From the NCBI GenBank assembly GCA_014706385.1, contig JACGZH010000002.1:434001-498000 (forward strand): a DNA stretch of 64,000 nt, in the 5' to 3' direction. The translations under genes and the position numbers were made by a program. Below the pieces are notes generated by a model. It ran no database searches. It had not been told where the DNA came from and saw only the letters and a program-made list of their open reading frames with translations. The DNA is from Phaffia rhodozyma (Eukaryota > Basidiomycota > Tremellomycetes > Cystofilobasidiales > Mrakiaceae). Shown piece after piece: positions 1 to 12,300 of this stretch; position 1 is the first letter of the stretch; each line of letters begins with the position of its first letter.

Positions 1-506
1 CTGTTATTCCTTAACTTTCATTTGAAACTACGTCTGTATTGTAACATTACGTCCGGCTTGATGACTTTGATGATTTTAATAAAATATTTTCTAACGAGAT
101 GGGTATCTACAGATCTGAGTAAACGTATTGGAAAGTAGATAGAGTTAAACTGATCAGAGATTGAATGGCACAGCCTGTTACGCCTTAGCGAGTGATTTCT
201 TTGTTAAACTGTCCCGTGAGTTTCCGGGAAAGATCCCCCATCAACATCAACAACCAACTGCTGCTCCATCAGACGAATTACAGACTACTCATCCTACACT
301 CCTCATCAGATAAAAAGTTCTTTTATTATAACAAATCGTATGTCTGCTTCTTCTTTTTCGAATTGATTTGACTGAAGCTCCGGTATTCTTCCACATCAGT
401 GTCATACCTGCTATCTAGTGTTTCGTTTAGTTTCATGTCCCTACAAGCGTTCATCATCCTGACCACTGATCTTTCGCCATTCTACAATATCATCTGATTT
501 ATATAG
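1..506. other. Upstream region of the Rab gene
   Basis: No reading frame resembling a gene was seen. The last 250 bases are pyrimidine-rich and presumably hold the promoter and 5' leader of the plus-strand Rab GTPase that starts at 507. Confidence 0.4.
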
Positions 507-1954
<1,448 letters not shown>

Positions 1955-2679
1955 ATAGAGAGATCATCCGCTGCGTGCATATATACACGCTCGCCCTTTG
2001 TTTTGTTTCGCTTCATTCTACATTTTTGTCTCAACGCGAGATGAGTCGTTTTACATCGCTCATTTCCCACTCGAGGGCGTATTTTCGTCCACTGCTTTTT
2101 TATTTTGACATCAATCCTCGATCCTTTCTATCTATATTTCCATCTTCATTACGTTCTCCGAGTTGCCTCCGGCGTCCCTCTTTAGGTTTCCTTAGTTCCA
2201 TTCTGTTTCTTGGTAGCTCTCGCTCCTTCTTTCCTGTTTTCTTTTTTTGTCTGTTTGTGTCTTCTCTATCTCCACCCGCATTACACGATGCTTTTCTCTG
2301 CAGCACCTCCGCTCCTATGACCGATGAAAGAAAAGGTCTGTCCACACATGCTGGCTCTTTTCCAACCGCAAGTGAAAACGCAGGAGAGAAGAATTGGCTC
2401 AATATACAGTCAGGAGATATTGATGAGAATAAGACACTTGCATTGAGTATCCTCGCCGGTCTCTGCCGAGAGGATCATTTCCATGCCAGCGAGCCGATTG
2501 GCCTGACAGTACTGTTTTGTATACAGAACGAACAAGTAACTTCCCATCTTTCATTTTCAACCATCGGACCACATCTCGCCTCCACTTAAGACCTTCTAAA
2601 CATTCATATCATTGAGGCATAAGTGAGAACAAGTCTGTTTCGATTACAAACCGAGAAAAGAGGTGTGATATCTTGAACC
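1955..2679. other. Rab-BET1 intergenic region
   Basis: The region is pyrimidine-rich on the plus strand and contains an open frame (1975-2589) of biased Ser/Phe/Leu composition with no recognisable domain. I treat it as the 3' UTR of the Rab gene plus the leader of the next gene, both on the plus strand. Confidence 0.4.
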
Positions 2680-3617
2680 ATGAGTCGGTAAGGATCTTCA
2701 CTTTCCTTTTTTTGGTTTCTTGTTCAGAAACCATTCACCTTGCCCCGGCTACTCTACTAACGTATATTCTTTTTCCCACAATTATATGGACTCGTCCATA
2801 GTCCAACATCCCGAAGCCAGATCACCAAACGTCAACCACTGTATCCACAAACAAATCCGTCCCCGTTATATCCGCAGGCAAGCAACTCGTATGCCACACC
2901 TTACTCGTCCGTACCCTCCTCCAGTCGGTCATCTCCCTTGCCACCTTCGTCAGATGAGGACCGATGGGGTAAGAAAGCATCGTCTGGGAGCCTCGGGCTG
3001 AGCTCATCGAATATCACAGGTGGCGGTGGATTCCTACCTAGTTATGAAAAACGGAGAAAGAGTCCAGAGGATTTAGAAGGACAGAACGACGAGAGATTGG
3101 ATGGCCTGTTTGGAAAGGTGAAAATGCTCAAAGACGTATGTTGTGATTTTCTTTGCTTTTGACTTCTCATCTATATCTCTACAGCTGCCTTCTTATATAA
3201 AAATTCGAGCTTTTGAGCATCGGAGTTTTCATCGAAGGGTTCTCTCCAGCTGACTATCATGACACGTGCTTTTGCTCAACCGGGTCTGGATTTTGCGCTC
3301 GGCTTACTACTTTAGATCACGGTGAGCATAGGGAATGAAGTCAAGGATGGGAACATGGACCTTCAGACAATGGTCCGTACGATTGAACAGCATTATCCTC
3401 TACTTATGGGTTTCATCTTGAAATACTCATCCCGCCTTCTGTCCATTCTTCTAAATGACAGAATGATCACTTTGCACAAACGTCCTACTATCTCAAAGGA
3501 ACGATGCGTCGTATGACTTCGATGGCACGCAACCAGAGTGGAAAATGGTGCTGGTTCATGATGTTTCTCGTGCTAGTTGTGTGGATATTTGTGGTCCTTT
3601 GGTGGTTCAGACGGTGA
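2680..3617 (+). CDS. BET1: Bet1-type Qc-SNARE of ER-Golgi transport
   Basis: This is a tail-anchored SNARE that would pair with Sed5, Bos1 and Sec22 in fusion of ER-derived vesicles with the Golgi. A tiny first exon (ATG at 2680, donor at 2688) is joined to 2728 onwards. Introns follow the segments ending CPGYSTN, KVKMLKD and LQTM, and the last exon begins NDHFAQTSYYLKGTM. The order is a variable Ser/Pro-rich N-terminus, a SNARE helix from about ERLDGLFGKVKMLKD to MTSMARNQS, then a single C-terminal membrane segment of about 20 hydrophobic residues (WCWFMMFLVLVVWIFVVLWW) and a short FRR tail. The phrase IGNEVKDGN corresponds to the conserved IGxEVxxQN stretch of Bet1. It lies 726 bases downstream of the Rab gene on the same strand, and both act in Golgi traffic. 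Confidence 0.88.
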
Positions 3618-3898
3618 TCTACAGATGAAACTTCTTTGCATAGGAGCTTAATCAATAAGGATACAGAGGAGCCGTCCATACACTACAATTAATTTTGAAG
3701 CATGGTCAGCTCAACTTGCTTCGTAGATCGACCCAATGCCTCATCATGATTCTACTAGGACTAGGAAGATACATGTGCTAACGACGACAGGCTGCTATGT
3801 TTTTCACTGATTAACGCGCATAGTAATGTGGGCAGGCGGATAACCGTTCAAGTATCTTGCCTACTGCTTTCACTGTTCACTTTGCTTCTTGAAAGCGG
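3618..3898. other. Short intergenic segment
   Basis: Nothing recognisable was seen apart from possible splice-like signals (a ctaac branch-like sequence near 3780). A missed short first exon of the next reading frame cannot be excluded. Confidence 0.25.
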
Positions 3899-4225
3899 AT
3901 GGACAGCTTGTTGTGCATCCTGCACATCCATCTATCGTTTTCATTCAGGACACAAAGAGACAGAAGCAAGACTGGGTCTCGACTTGACACAAGAGAAAAA
4001 GAAAGGCTATTCAGATTGGGAGCAGCATTCGTGAAGGCACGGAGAACTGCTCCTCAAGCGGAAGTGGTCTGTCTCTCGGATCCGCTCGCCTCGAATCCCG
4101 CAAGGAGAAGAGTCAAGAAACAAACCCTCGGTCCTAAGTATGAGCTTAGAAACGAGGGCGAGAAGATGGGAGAGGGTCTGAAGGGTAATCTTGGCTGGTT
4201 CAGGAAGGGTCGATCTCATTGATAG
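3899..4225 (+). CDS. Small basic hypothetical protein
   Basis: This is an open frame of about 107 codons starting at ATG 3899. The last two-thirds is strongly basic and hydrophilic (for example LFRLGAAFVKARRTAP and NLGWFRKGRSH at the end), which looks coding. The first 17 residues are hydrophobic and may instead be intron, because a good acceptor (cattcag) sits at 3942-3948. I do not recognise the family. It lies between BET1 and the DUF1772-like gene, all on the plus strand. Confidence 0.35.
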
Positions 4226-4628
4226 GAGAAAGAGCCGCAAATCCAGCCTTTGGAAGCGAAGTAAGGAAAGATAGCTTTGTAGAGGGAGAAGAGAAGAAGA
4301 GTGCCGTGCAAGGGCACAAAGACTCTCCATCCGACGTCTTTTACTTGAGATAAAGTTCGAAACAACCACTGAAGGAACACACGGACAGAAGGAAGAAGGA
4401 AGAAGAAAGAGAGAAACAAGAGAAAGAAAAGAAACGAAAGAGAGAAAAGCGAGAAGAGAAAAGAGGTTGGAATCGTTTTGAACAAAAGCCCAAAAATCGG
4501 ATGCTGGAAAATTAAAAACAATCTGAGGCTTTGTCTAGGGTGACTGATTTGTAGCTGCTTAAGGTTTCACCTTGATCTGTTGACGTCGCTAATTGAACCA
4601 TCTCATCTGTCCTACTACACGCCTGAGA
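4226..4628. other. Purine-rich intergenic stretch
   Basis: Positions about 4380-4470 are dominated by GA-rich repeats (gaaagaaga, gagaaa) on the plus strand. No gene was seen. It is probably the 3' UTR of the small ORF and the promoter of the following gene. Confidence 0.35.
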
Positions 4629-5350
4629 ATGTCATCATCATCTTCCCCTTTAGACCAGCTTATCACCCAGGGTGTGACATACATCAAGAGTGCTATAGAC
4701 CAGAACCCAGCAGTCTCTCAAATCATCTCTCAAACTTCGATTGCTCCCTTTGTAACAGCTCCGAGCTCACCGGCTTTTCTACCTTTGATTCCTCTTCTGG
4801 CGGCAACCTCTCAGCTTACCTTCTCATTGTCAGAGTTCCTTTCCTTGCGGCCACTCGTACAACCTCACAGGGAGAAAGACATTCCAGGAAAGGCTATCCA
4901 GAGCTATTTTGAAGGCTGGTGGGTCTCGGGAACCGTTACGGTTGGTACGTTAGGTTTAATGGGGGTTGGAACAGGTGCTTGGGCGGCTAGTAGATCCACT
5001 GGCCTTCGATCGCGTACTTTTTATTTGGCAGGTGCTGGTTTAGCTCTCAGTCATTTCGCATTCGTCCCTTCAGTGAGTTTCTTTTTGACTGTCCATCAAA
5101 GTCCTCCAGTGATAGGCCGTCTTTACAAACGCAAGCTGCTGTGGTTGATACTCAAAATGTCTCCTTCCTTTCACACGCCTGGTCCGTATTCTCTTTCCTC
5201 TGATAGGTCGCTCCCATCATCAAACTATTGGTATACGGTAATCCGAAGGACACAAGAGGTCTCACAGGTCAATGGCTCAGGATCCACGCTCTGAGGACAG
5301 CTGTCGTCGACCTTCCTGCCTTCTTATGTTTCCTCTTTGCCTTGTATTGA
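4629..5350 (+). CDS. DUF1772/anthrone-oxygenase-like integral membrane protein
   Basis: Two exons (4629-5072 and 5207-5350) with a canonical gtgagt...tgatag intron give a protein of about 195 residues. It has about four hydrophobic segments: FLPLIPLLAATSQLTFSLS, VSGTVTVGTLGLMGVGTGAW, TFYLAGAGLALSHFAFVPS and the C-terminal DLPAFLCFLFALY. The closing block WLRIHALRTAVVDLPAF resembles the WxxxHxxR motif near the C-terminus of DUF1772 and anthrone-oxygenase-like fungal membrane proteins. No substrate can be assigned. It is convergent with the Mcp1 gene, with 236 bases between the stops. The exon structure is firm; the family call is moderate. Confidence 0.6.
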
Positions 5351-5586
5351 GTCAAGGTACGTCTCATATGCAATCTTAATCTACTCTCGTTGCGAGTGAT
5401 GTGCGTATAAACGGTTCAATGTTCTTCGTGCATGTGCATGTGCTTGTCTTAGCATATATTCAAGATCATCTTGCATACTGTTCCAGTCTCTCGATGCTCT
5501 CTTGTGCCATTCCTTATCTATCAGCCTCTTTGTATCAAACGCCGGCTACAAAAACTCTGCTATTATACATGCCAATATGAATGATG

Positions 5587-6521
5587 TCATAATCCTATCA
5601 ATCCATAAGCAACCCGATAAACTTCGTCGATTCTTTTCCCCATTCCTATAGAGACCCAGCTGCCTCTAAGCCTCCAACATCCTAGCCCTACCAAGCCCAA
5701 AACTCCCCATGTGCTCATAGATGTAATCTTTCGCCAGTACTTCGTTCCACCCTCGCGAATCTTGATGAGACCCGCTTTTCGACCGGTGATGATCAACCCT
5801 CCTACGGAGTGCCACACTCCAAAGAACGTGAGACCAATATAAGCCAGCGAAGAAGATATTGGATACCGGGTGAGTGTATGAGTCACAAAAGACAAGTCGA
5901 GCTCGGCCGGAGAGAGAGCATTAATGAGTTTGTTAGATGTGGACGACGGAATGAGCCGATGGGTAAGCAGATGAGTTATGATCAGAGGTACTAATGCAAA
6001 TCCGGATACGGAATGGGGAGACCGTGGAGAAGGAAGCGTTTTGGGGTAAAATGCTCGAAGAATGATGGAGGACACAACGTGGGCGGTGAGTGATGTGTAG
6101 ATGATGAGTGGTTCTGGTCCACCCTGGTAGTATACTCGGCCGAGCGTCTGTTGTACATCAACCAATCAATAATTGAGTATTTGATCTCGCAAAGAGCTAT
6201 AGCAAGACGAATGCCAACGAGGTTGACCACGTGAATCTAATAAAGAACCTCGAGCCAGGAGAAGGTGCCAATACGAACCAAGAAGCCACTGCCAATCCCA
6301 TCATCACCCGTGATAGCCACCAAAGCCGGCGGGATTAAGTGAATAAGAAGGAATGATGAGAAGACAACGCCAGATGAGAGCTGAGTGAAGGTAAGTGCAC
6401 GCAGAAGTTTTCTTGAAGAAGGGCTTTGTCCTTTAGGCTTGGAACATGGCAGGTCGGCCGAAATCGGAGAAGAAGGGACGTCAGTTCTCAATACTGTGGG
6501 CGAAGGAGACATAGTCGGCAT
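5587..6521 (-). CDS. MCP1: Mcp1-like mitochondrial membrane protein (DUF1691)
   Basis: This resembles Mcp1, the outer mitochondrial membrane protein identified as a suppressor of ERMES (Mdm10) loss and a partner of Vps13 in lipid transfer. On the minus strand, exon 1 runs 6521-6249 and exon 2 from 6147 to the stop at 5587, joined so that SWLE continues into TLGRVYYQGGPEP. Features typical of DUF1691 are a first membrane helix ending LLIHLIPPALVA, EPLIIYTSLTAHVVSS, the histidine-rich LVPLIITHLLTHRLIP helix, AELDLSFVTHTLTRYP, and a late helix with YIGLTFFGVWHSVGGL. The length, about 275 residues, fits the family. It is the last host gene before the transposon-rich block that begins to its right. 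Confidence 0.75.
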
Positions 6522-7560
6522 TCGGCTTCGTAGAAATTTGATGTTGATAGTTTGTAGTTTGATAAAGTCAAGATTTCAATTCCCATCGGATCGTTCCGTA
6601 GCCTTTCGAACCGATGTTGCCTATAAGTCGATTACAAATCGCGAATGTTTCTTCTAATTCATCTTGGTCAACAAGGACCGCGTTGTTGTTTAGATGTCAA
6701 CAGCCATGGTCAGAGTGAGGTTGAACATCTGGCTCACTGTTGTCGTTCTTGAGTGTCGATTGATCAACATTTCGTATATGAAGACATCTTTCATAGTCTT
6801 AATGAGAACAAGACCATGCTTGAGATAGTCATTCTCATCACAACTCTGTACTAAATGTTGCTGACTAAATATTACATAGAGCAGCAAGATACACCGGCTC
6901 TACACACTCTTGAGCGTATGTGCATCATGTCGGGTATAGGACGTCACAGTCTGAATATCGGTTGTGATGGGCGCTTAAATCATGATATCGTTCAAATCTC
7001 TACTCCTCGTCTGCAATGACTCAGGAATTCTCTCCTGTCTTCTCTTCACATCCCTAGTTCTCTTAATAGATATACCTTTACTTTGTGTTAGTGTGTCTCG
7101 GCTAGAATACAGTGAGTTTGAGTGAATTGATGTGTTAAGAGAATCACGTTCAGTGAAGCAATACGACGTTGTTGATTATATCCGATTTCATTTCACCGCC
7201 CCTTTCCTAGCAAGTCCTTGACATGCGAGCAAATATATTCAATTGTGATTGATCATACTCATTACCTTCGCTCTCAATCAGGGTCCAGATCCGGCTCAAG
7301 TTAACTAGCACAAGATCGACCAGTTTGATTAGGATAGTTTCTGAATACGTTATGAATATCTCTACTGTGGTCATTATTCTTCCTTTCCTCTCTCTCTATT
7401 TCTTCATGCCAATATCTTTCCCCTGTTGTGTTCTTTTCCCCTTTCTTCTTTCCTTGTTTGGGATTTGGTCTGACTCGAGTGTCTAATGTCCTTCCTGCAT
7501 AGTTATACTGAGCCAATGTCATGATCTGTCATGATCTGATCCGGGTTTGATCCGTGCAGG
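6522..7560. other. Gene-free border of the repeat block
   Basis: This stretch of about 1 kb has no gene I can recognise. It begins with the presumed promoter of the Mcp1 gene and grades into moderately AT-rich sequence. A short direct repeat, tcatgatctg twice, occurs at about 7519-7540. Confidence 0.4.
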
Positions 7561-7594
7561 GTGACCTTGCGCAATGTAGACCGATTTTTGCAAC

Positions 7595-7740
7595 AGTATC
7601 TTGGTACTGCTTAACTCGCTCTTGGTACATCTCAACTCTCTCTTGGTTATATCTTGACTCTTCCTTGGTATCTCTCAGCTCCTCCTTGGTATCTCTTCGC
7701 TCTTGCTTGTGTTTCCTTGGTCTAACATCTCGAATGACAT
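7595..7740 (-). repeat. About five 21-bp repeats encoding a coiled-coil-like relic
   Basis: A unit of about 21 bases built around cttggta-tctcaactc recurs with variation about five times on the plus strand. Because 21 is a multiple of three, one minus-strand frame stays open through the array and reads charged heptads such as DTKEELRDTKEES, followed by VEMYQERVKQYQDTV. The upstream minus-strand frames (7991 to 7675) are also open in pieces with frame changes. This looks like the remains of a coiled-coil protein, perhaps a retroelement gag, but the family is not recognised. Confidence 0.4.
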
Positions 7741-8089
7741 ATATACCATGTAGTCGTTAGCTATCTCCCCTTTTCTCCCCCAAGCTTGGAACCTCGTTAA
7801 ATCCTCATAGTTCCCTTCAATAACCTCTTCATATCCCTCTGCAATATTGCATGATCTCTTCCCTCTTGAGAGCTCAAGCGCACTGAGTACTGTCCCCACT
7901 CAGCCTCCTTGCCTGCGCCCCTGATATCTTCCAAGCTTCCAGCTTGAGGCTCTCCTCCCTTCTCCTCTCGCTTGACTAAACTTCCGGTCAAGGAGACGGC
8001 ATCTGCTCTTGGTCGAACTCCGCGGCTGCAAGAATTCTCACTCTCTCGTTCCGGACCAAACTCTGTCCGAAGTGTTGGAATTACACAGC

Positions 8090-8577
8090 GTTGTGTAACG
8101 ACACCGCATCCAGGTCACGTCTCATGTGGCCGGCCTGGCCACACTGCCCGGCTCACTGCCCAACTCACTGCCTAGTCCGTCACGTGACCATACTTTGCCG
8201 ACCACATTTCTTTCTTTCCTGTTCATCGTCAAGTCCATGTGTTTTGCACAGCTTGCCGATGGTCCGTTTCTCACCGAATGTCGCCGTTCACATGATCGCT
8301 TTCGGCCGGAATAACTCCGCCCATCCTTCCCGGAGTGCACTCAGACCTGCACCATCATGACCGCACAGCTGTGCTCTATCGTCCCATATCGTTATCTCAT
8401 ATCCTGTACTTTTTCGGCTTTCCTTCGCATTGACTCGGCTCCACCAGCCAGCTTGCTGTATATGACTCCTTCCTTCTTCCCATCTCCTTCTTGCACCTCA
8501 GTCGTCACCAGAACTACAGTCTGGTATACTGAGTCATTCGTTCTGTATTTACTCTCGACAGAACTCTTAATCTTATT
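8090..8577. other. GC-richer segment beginning TGTGTAACGACACC, possible solo LTR
   Basis: From about 8093 the base composition becomes richer in G+C than its surroundings. The start TGTGTAACGACACC resembles the TGTAACG start of many chromovirus LTRs, and a CACGTG box occurs near 8181. I found no second copy in the window, so the LTR identity is a guess. Confidence 0.2.
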
Positions 8578-8651
8578 AGATCTGTATCAAACTCGCACTT
8601 TTCGAGCTTGACGTACAGTTTATGATCCCGCAGGCGAGATAGAACTTCTTT
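8578..8651 (-). mobile_element. 74-bp relic of a gypsy reverse-transcriptase gene
   Basis: This segment matches the gypsy element at about 26741-26814 with only a few substitutions (for example gatctgtatcaaactcgc and tttatgatcccgcaggcgag are shared). It is in the same orientation as that element, so coding on the minus strand within the reverse-transcriptase region. Homology stops exactly where the copia LTR starts at 8652 (TGTTGGATG), so the copia element appears to have inserted into an older gypsy copy. Confidence 0.85.
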
Positions 8652-9199
8652 TGTTGGATGTGGGCATCCTTTATTGGATAGAGCAGTCTAGACGTCAACC
8701 GTAAAGTGATGCGAGTTGGTTCACTTCTCTATCTCTTTGCTTTCTCCTTCAACATGTTATTTCATCTCTACATTATTTCTATTTTTCTACATCATCTTTA
8801 TCTCACTTCTCTCTCGTTTTATTTCCGTTCTACTTTATTTCCATCTTGCTTCCATCTCGTTTCTCTTTCGTTTGCATCTTGGTGATCTTGTATATACAGT
8901 AGCTACTTTGTTTCCTTTTCCTTTCTTCTTTCTGGTTCTCTCAATCAACTTACTCACTGTGTGTGTGTGTATTCTTGTTGAGAGAATCAGAATCAGAATC
9001 AAGGGATCAGAGAATTAGAATTAGAATTAGATTCCATTGCCTAAACGAATCGGCTGTCTCCGAGAAACAATAGAGAAGACGAGACAGATTCCCGATTAAG
9101 AGAATCAGAGACCAGAAACTTAGTCAGAGAGAAGAACCGGATTCTCGTTCAAGCAACTTTATCAAGAAAAATATCCCAAAGAGCTCCCTAATTCTATTA
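8652..9199 (+). repeat. 5' LTR of the copia element
   Basis: The LTR starts TGTTGGATG, a common copia start, directly at the edge of the gypsy relic, and should end just before the primer-binding site at 9200. The middle part (about 8690-8985) aligns with 15375-15660, sharing agcagtctagac, caacatgttatttcat and gtatatacagtagcta. Near the end are gt and gaatca microsatellite-like runs (about 8958-9030). The 3' boundary is inferred from the primer site. Confidence 0.75.
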
Positions 9200-9213
9200 G
9201 GTTATGAGCCCGG
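9200..9213 (+). other. Primer-binding site matching the initiator tRNA-Met anticodon loop
   Basis: The sequence ggttatgagcccgg contains the exact complement of GGGCTCATAACC, the conserved anticodon stem-loop of initiator tRNA-Met. An internal site of this type is used by Drosophila copia, which primes from a cleaved half of initiator tRNA-Met. It lies 88 bases upstream of the gag ATG. Confidence 0.7.
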
Positions 9214-9300
9214 CTTAAAGCCGTTTCCACAATAAAACATTCCAAAGGAGCCCTTGCGATATCATCATAAATCACTACAACAAACACCACTGCCACTCCA

Positions 9301-12300
9301 ATGGAACCCATCATCCTCAACTCCTCGGAGGAGTACACCGCGTGGGAGAACCAGATCGAGATCGTTCTCATGGGAGAAAACCTCCACCGCTATATCCAGA
9401 CTACAGACGAAGGAAAGCCTGCCATCTCTTGTCCTGATGCAACCGATCTTGCCGCGTACCAAGCGTGGGATGCAGCGCGGAACAAAGTGCTGTCGATCAT
9501 TCTGTCTAGACTGAGCCTCGGCGTCATCCAGGGGATCAGTAGGGATCAACGGGACAATCCCATCCTTCTTATGACCACGTTGAGCGAAGCATACGGCATG
9601 CCGACCGAAGCGAAACTGGCCCATGCGCAAAGAAAGTATATGCAGACAAAGTGCCTGCCTGGAAAGGCAGTCGAGTACCTAGACGAGCTGGACTCACACC
9701 GAAAGACTTTGCGGACGCTCGGAAAGGATATCTCCGACGGCGACCATATCCAGACGATACTAGACGGACTGAAGGACGGAACGTACGAGAATGCAAGAGT
9801 CGCTCTGATGGACTCGTGGGACTTGACGCTGCCCAACGTCCGGTTTGGCCTGACGTTTATGACGAAACTCCATGCTATCGAGAAGCAAGTACCCGTTGCG
9901 CTCGTCGCCCGAGTCAGGGAGGAGGAGCCGAGGATCGAGCGAGCTTACTATCCGAACACATATTTGAACACATACCCGAACACACATCCGAACACATACC
10001 CTCGACAGGTCTCCAACCACCGGCAATGTTACCACTGCCAGCAGTATGGACACCTTGCCATCGACTGCAGAAACCGAAGGACCAACGGCGGACCCTGGCG
10101 GAACGAGACGTACAGAGATCGAGCGAACGACGGTGCTCAGAGTGGGCGCCCTGGCCAAGAAGCACAAGAACATGTAGCTGTATCGAATGAGCCTTCTGTT
10201 TATGTGCAGCAAGAGAAAGAAAGTGCGTTTCAAGTGACATCAAGGATCATCGATCGTACAAAAGAAAGCTACGAAACATACATCGATTCTGGCTGCTCCC
10301 GGTCGATCTTCAGCAGCAAGGACTGGTTTTGTCCAGACACGTATCGACTGGAACGGAAAGAGATCCTGCTCGGCGACGGAAACTCACTCTGGTCGACGGG
10401 ACGCGGAGACGTCAAGCTGACGACAGCAAGCGCAACGATCATCATCAAGGACTGCCTGCATGTCCCCGAGATCGCAGGCAACCTGCTTTCGGTCTCCCAG
10501 CTGGACGACGAGGGATACAGAGCGGACTTTGGGAACGGCGCATGCACCGTCAGACGAGACGGAAGGAACATACTCACCGTGCCGAAGGAACACCAGATGT
10601 ATGCGGTTGCGCTCGAGCGGGAAGGATCACCGGAGGTCGAAGAAGTACTGGAAGCTACACAAATAACACAAACAAAACCAACAAAACCCTCAAAACCAAC
10701 CAAAGAAGTAAACGAAATGACGGAGGTAGTGGAGACACCAACAACAAACTCAAATAAAACATCAGCAAACAAAACATCAGCAGCCCAGAAAACATCCTCC
10801 CTCGAGCTGATGATGGCCCACAGACGGATGGGACACATCAACATCGGCGCAATCAGAAAGACAGAAAGGGCGGTCGACGGACTCACTATCCAGACTGGCA
10901 GCAAGTAGCTCAGATGCGAGGCGTACAACATCGAAAAGGCCAAGCGCTCGTCGTTCAAGCCGACAGGAACGGTTTACACAACCTCAGGCGAGGTGGTCTC
11001 GGTCGATCTGTTTGGACCCCTTCCAAAGACAATGGACGGATATGCCTACGGTCTTGTCATCGTTGACTCGGCCACCAAGTATTTCCGGCTTTTCTTGCTC
11101 AAGCTCAAGTCGGATGCGCTGACCTGTTGGAAACGTTTTGTTGACGAGTCCAGACGAAAAGACATCGCCATCAAGACGATGAGAAGCGACGGAGGAGGCG
11201 AGTTCGTGAGCAACTCGTTCTCCGAGTACCTGTCTCTGATGAACATCGAACGGCAGACGACCAACCCGCACACTCCCGAGCAGAACGGCGAGGCAGAAAG
11301 AGCTGTGCGCACCATCAAGGATGGAACGCGCACCATGCTTGCTGATGCCGGACTGCCCAAGGAGTTCTGGGGACTGGCCGCCAAGGCGTTTGTGTTCACC
11401 AGAAACAAGTCCTGGGTGCAGAAAGTACAAGGTATACCTGAAGAGCGCTGGACAGGCAAGAAAGTAGACGTCAGTCGGCTCCGTGCTTTCGGCTGTACTG
11501 CTTTCTACCACATACCGAACGCAGACAGAAAGCATGCACTGTCGCCAAAGGGTAAGAAGGCAGTCTTTGTCGGCTACGGCGAAGAAAACGGAGTGAAAGG
11601 ATGGAAAGTATGGGACGAGGCAAAAGCGAAAGTGATCTCGTCAGCAAGCGTCAAGTTCTGGGAAGACGACTTCCAGAGACAGAGATTGACTAACGTGACG
11701 GAAGACAGCGAGACCCCGTTCGATATGCCATGGACAGCAGTCTCGGCTGTGAGAGAGCTGATTCCAGTTCCATCCACTCAGTATCAGTCTCCCTATCAGT
11801 CCCCCTTTCCTCCGACCAGGGATACTTCTGTTTTGCATCCGGTCAAAACGGAAAGTCGTGAGGCAGGCAGTCAGAACAGTGAAACTGATGAGACTGAGTC
11901 GGAGTATGAGAATTCGGACGAAAAGGAGGAGGATGAAGAGGATGCAACAGAAGAAGAAGAAGAAGAAGAGGAGGAACCAGAAGAGGAGGAGGAGGAAGAA
12001 GTCGAAGAAAGACAGAGCTCGACGGATAGAGAGTCTGCAGCAGTAGAAGAGTCAGACTCGGAGGGTACCATCATCTATGAACCGAGAAAGATTGTAAGAG
12101 AGCTTACTGATGATCTCGTTCCAGTTCAGGTAGTCCCGGCAGTAGGATCTGTTTCCGACGCATCAGAAGGTGCATCGGAGAGTGCATCAGAGAATGCATC
12201 AGAAAGTGTGGCGCGAAGTGTGGCGGAAAGTGATGAAGTCGAAGACTTACTCGAAGATGCAGCGGATACCGGGAAAGTAAATGTCTTTGGATGCGTTTCA

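Noticed and set aside
1975..2589. A 204-codon plus-strand frame after the Rab gene
   Set aside because: It is mostly a translation of pyrimidine tracts (Ser, Phe, Leu, Arg), has no domain, and lies between two firm plus-strand genes where UTRs are expected.
8716..9018. A 100-codon plus-strand frame in the 5' LTR
   Set aside because: It lies within the LTR, is a translation of T/C-rich sequence, and is not preserved in the 3' LTR copy.
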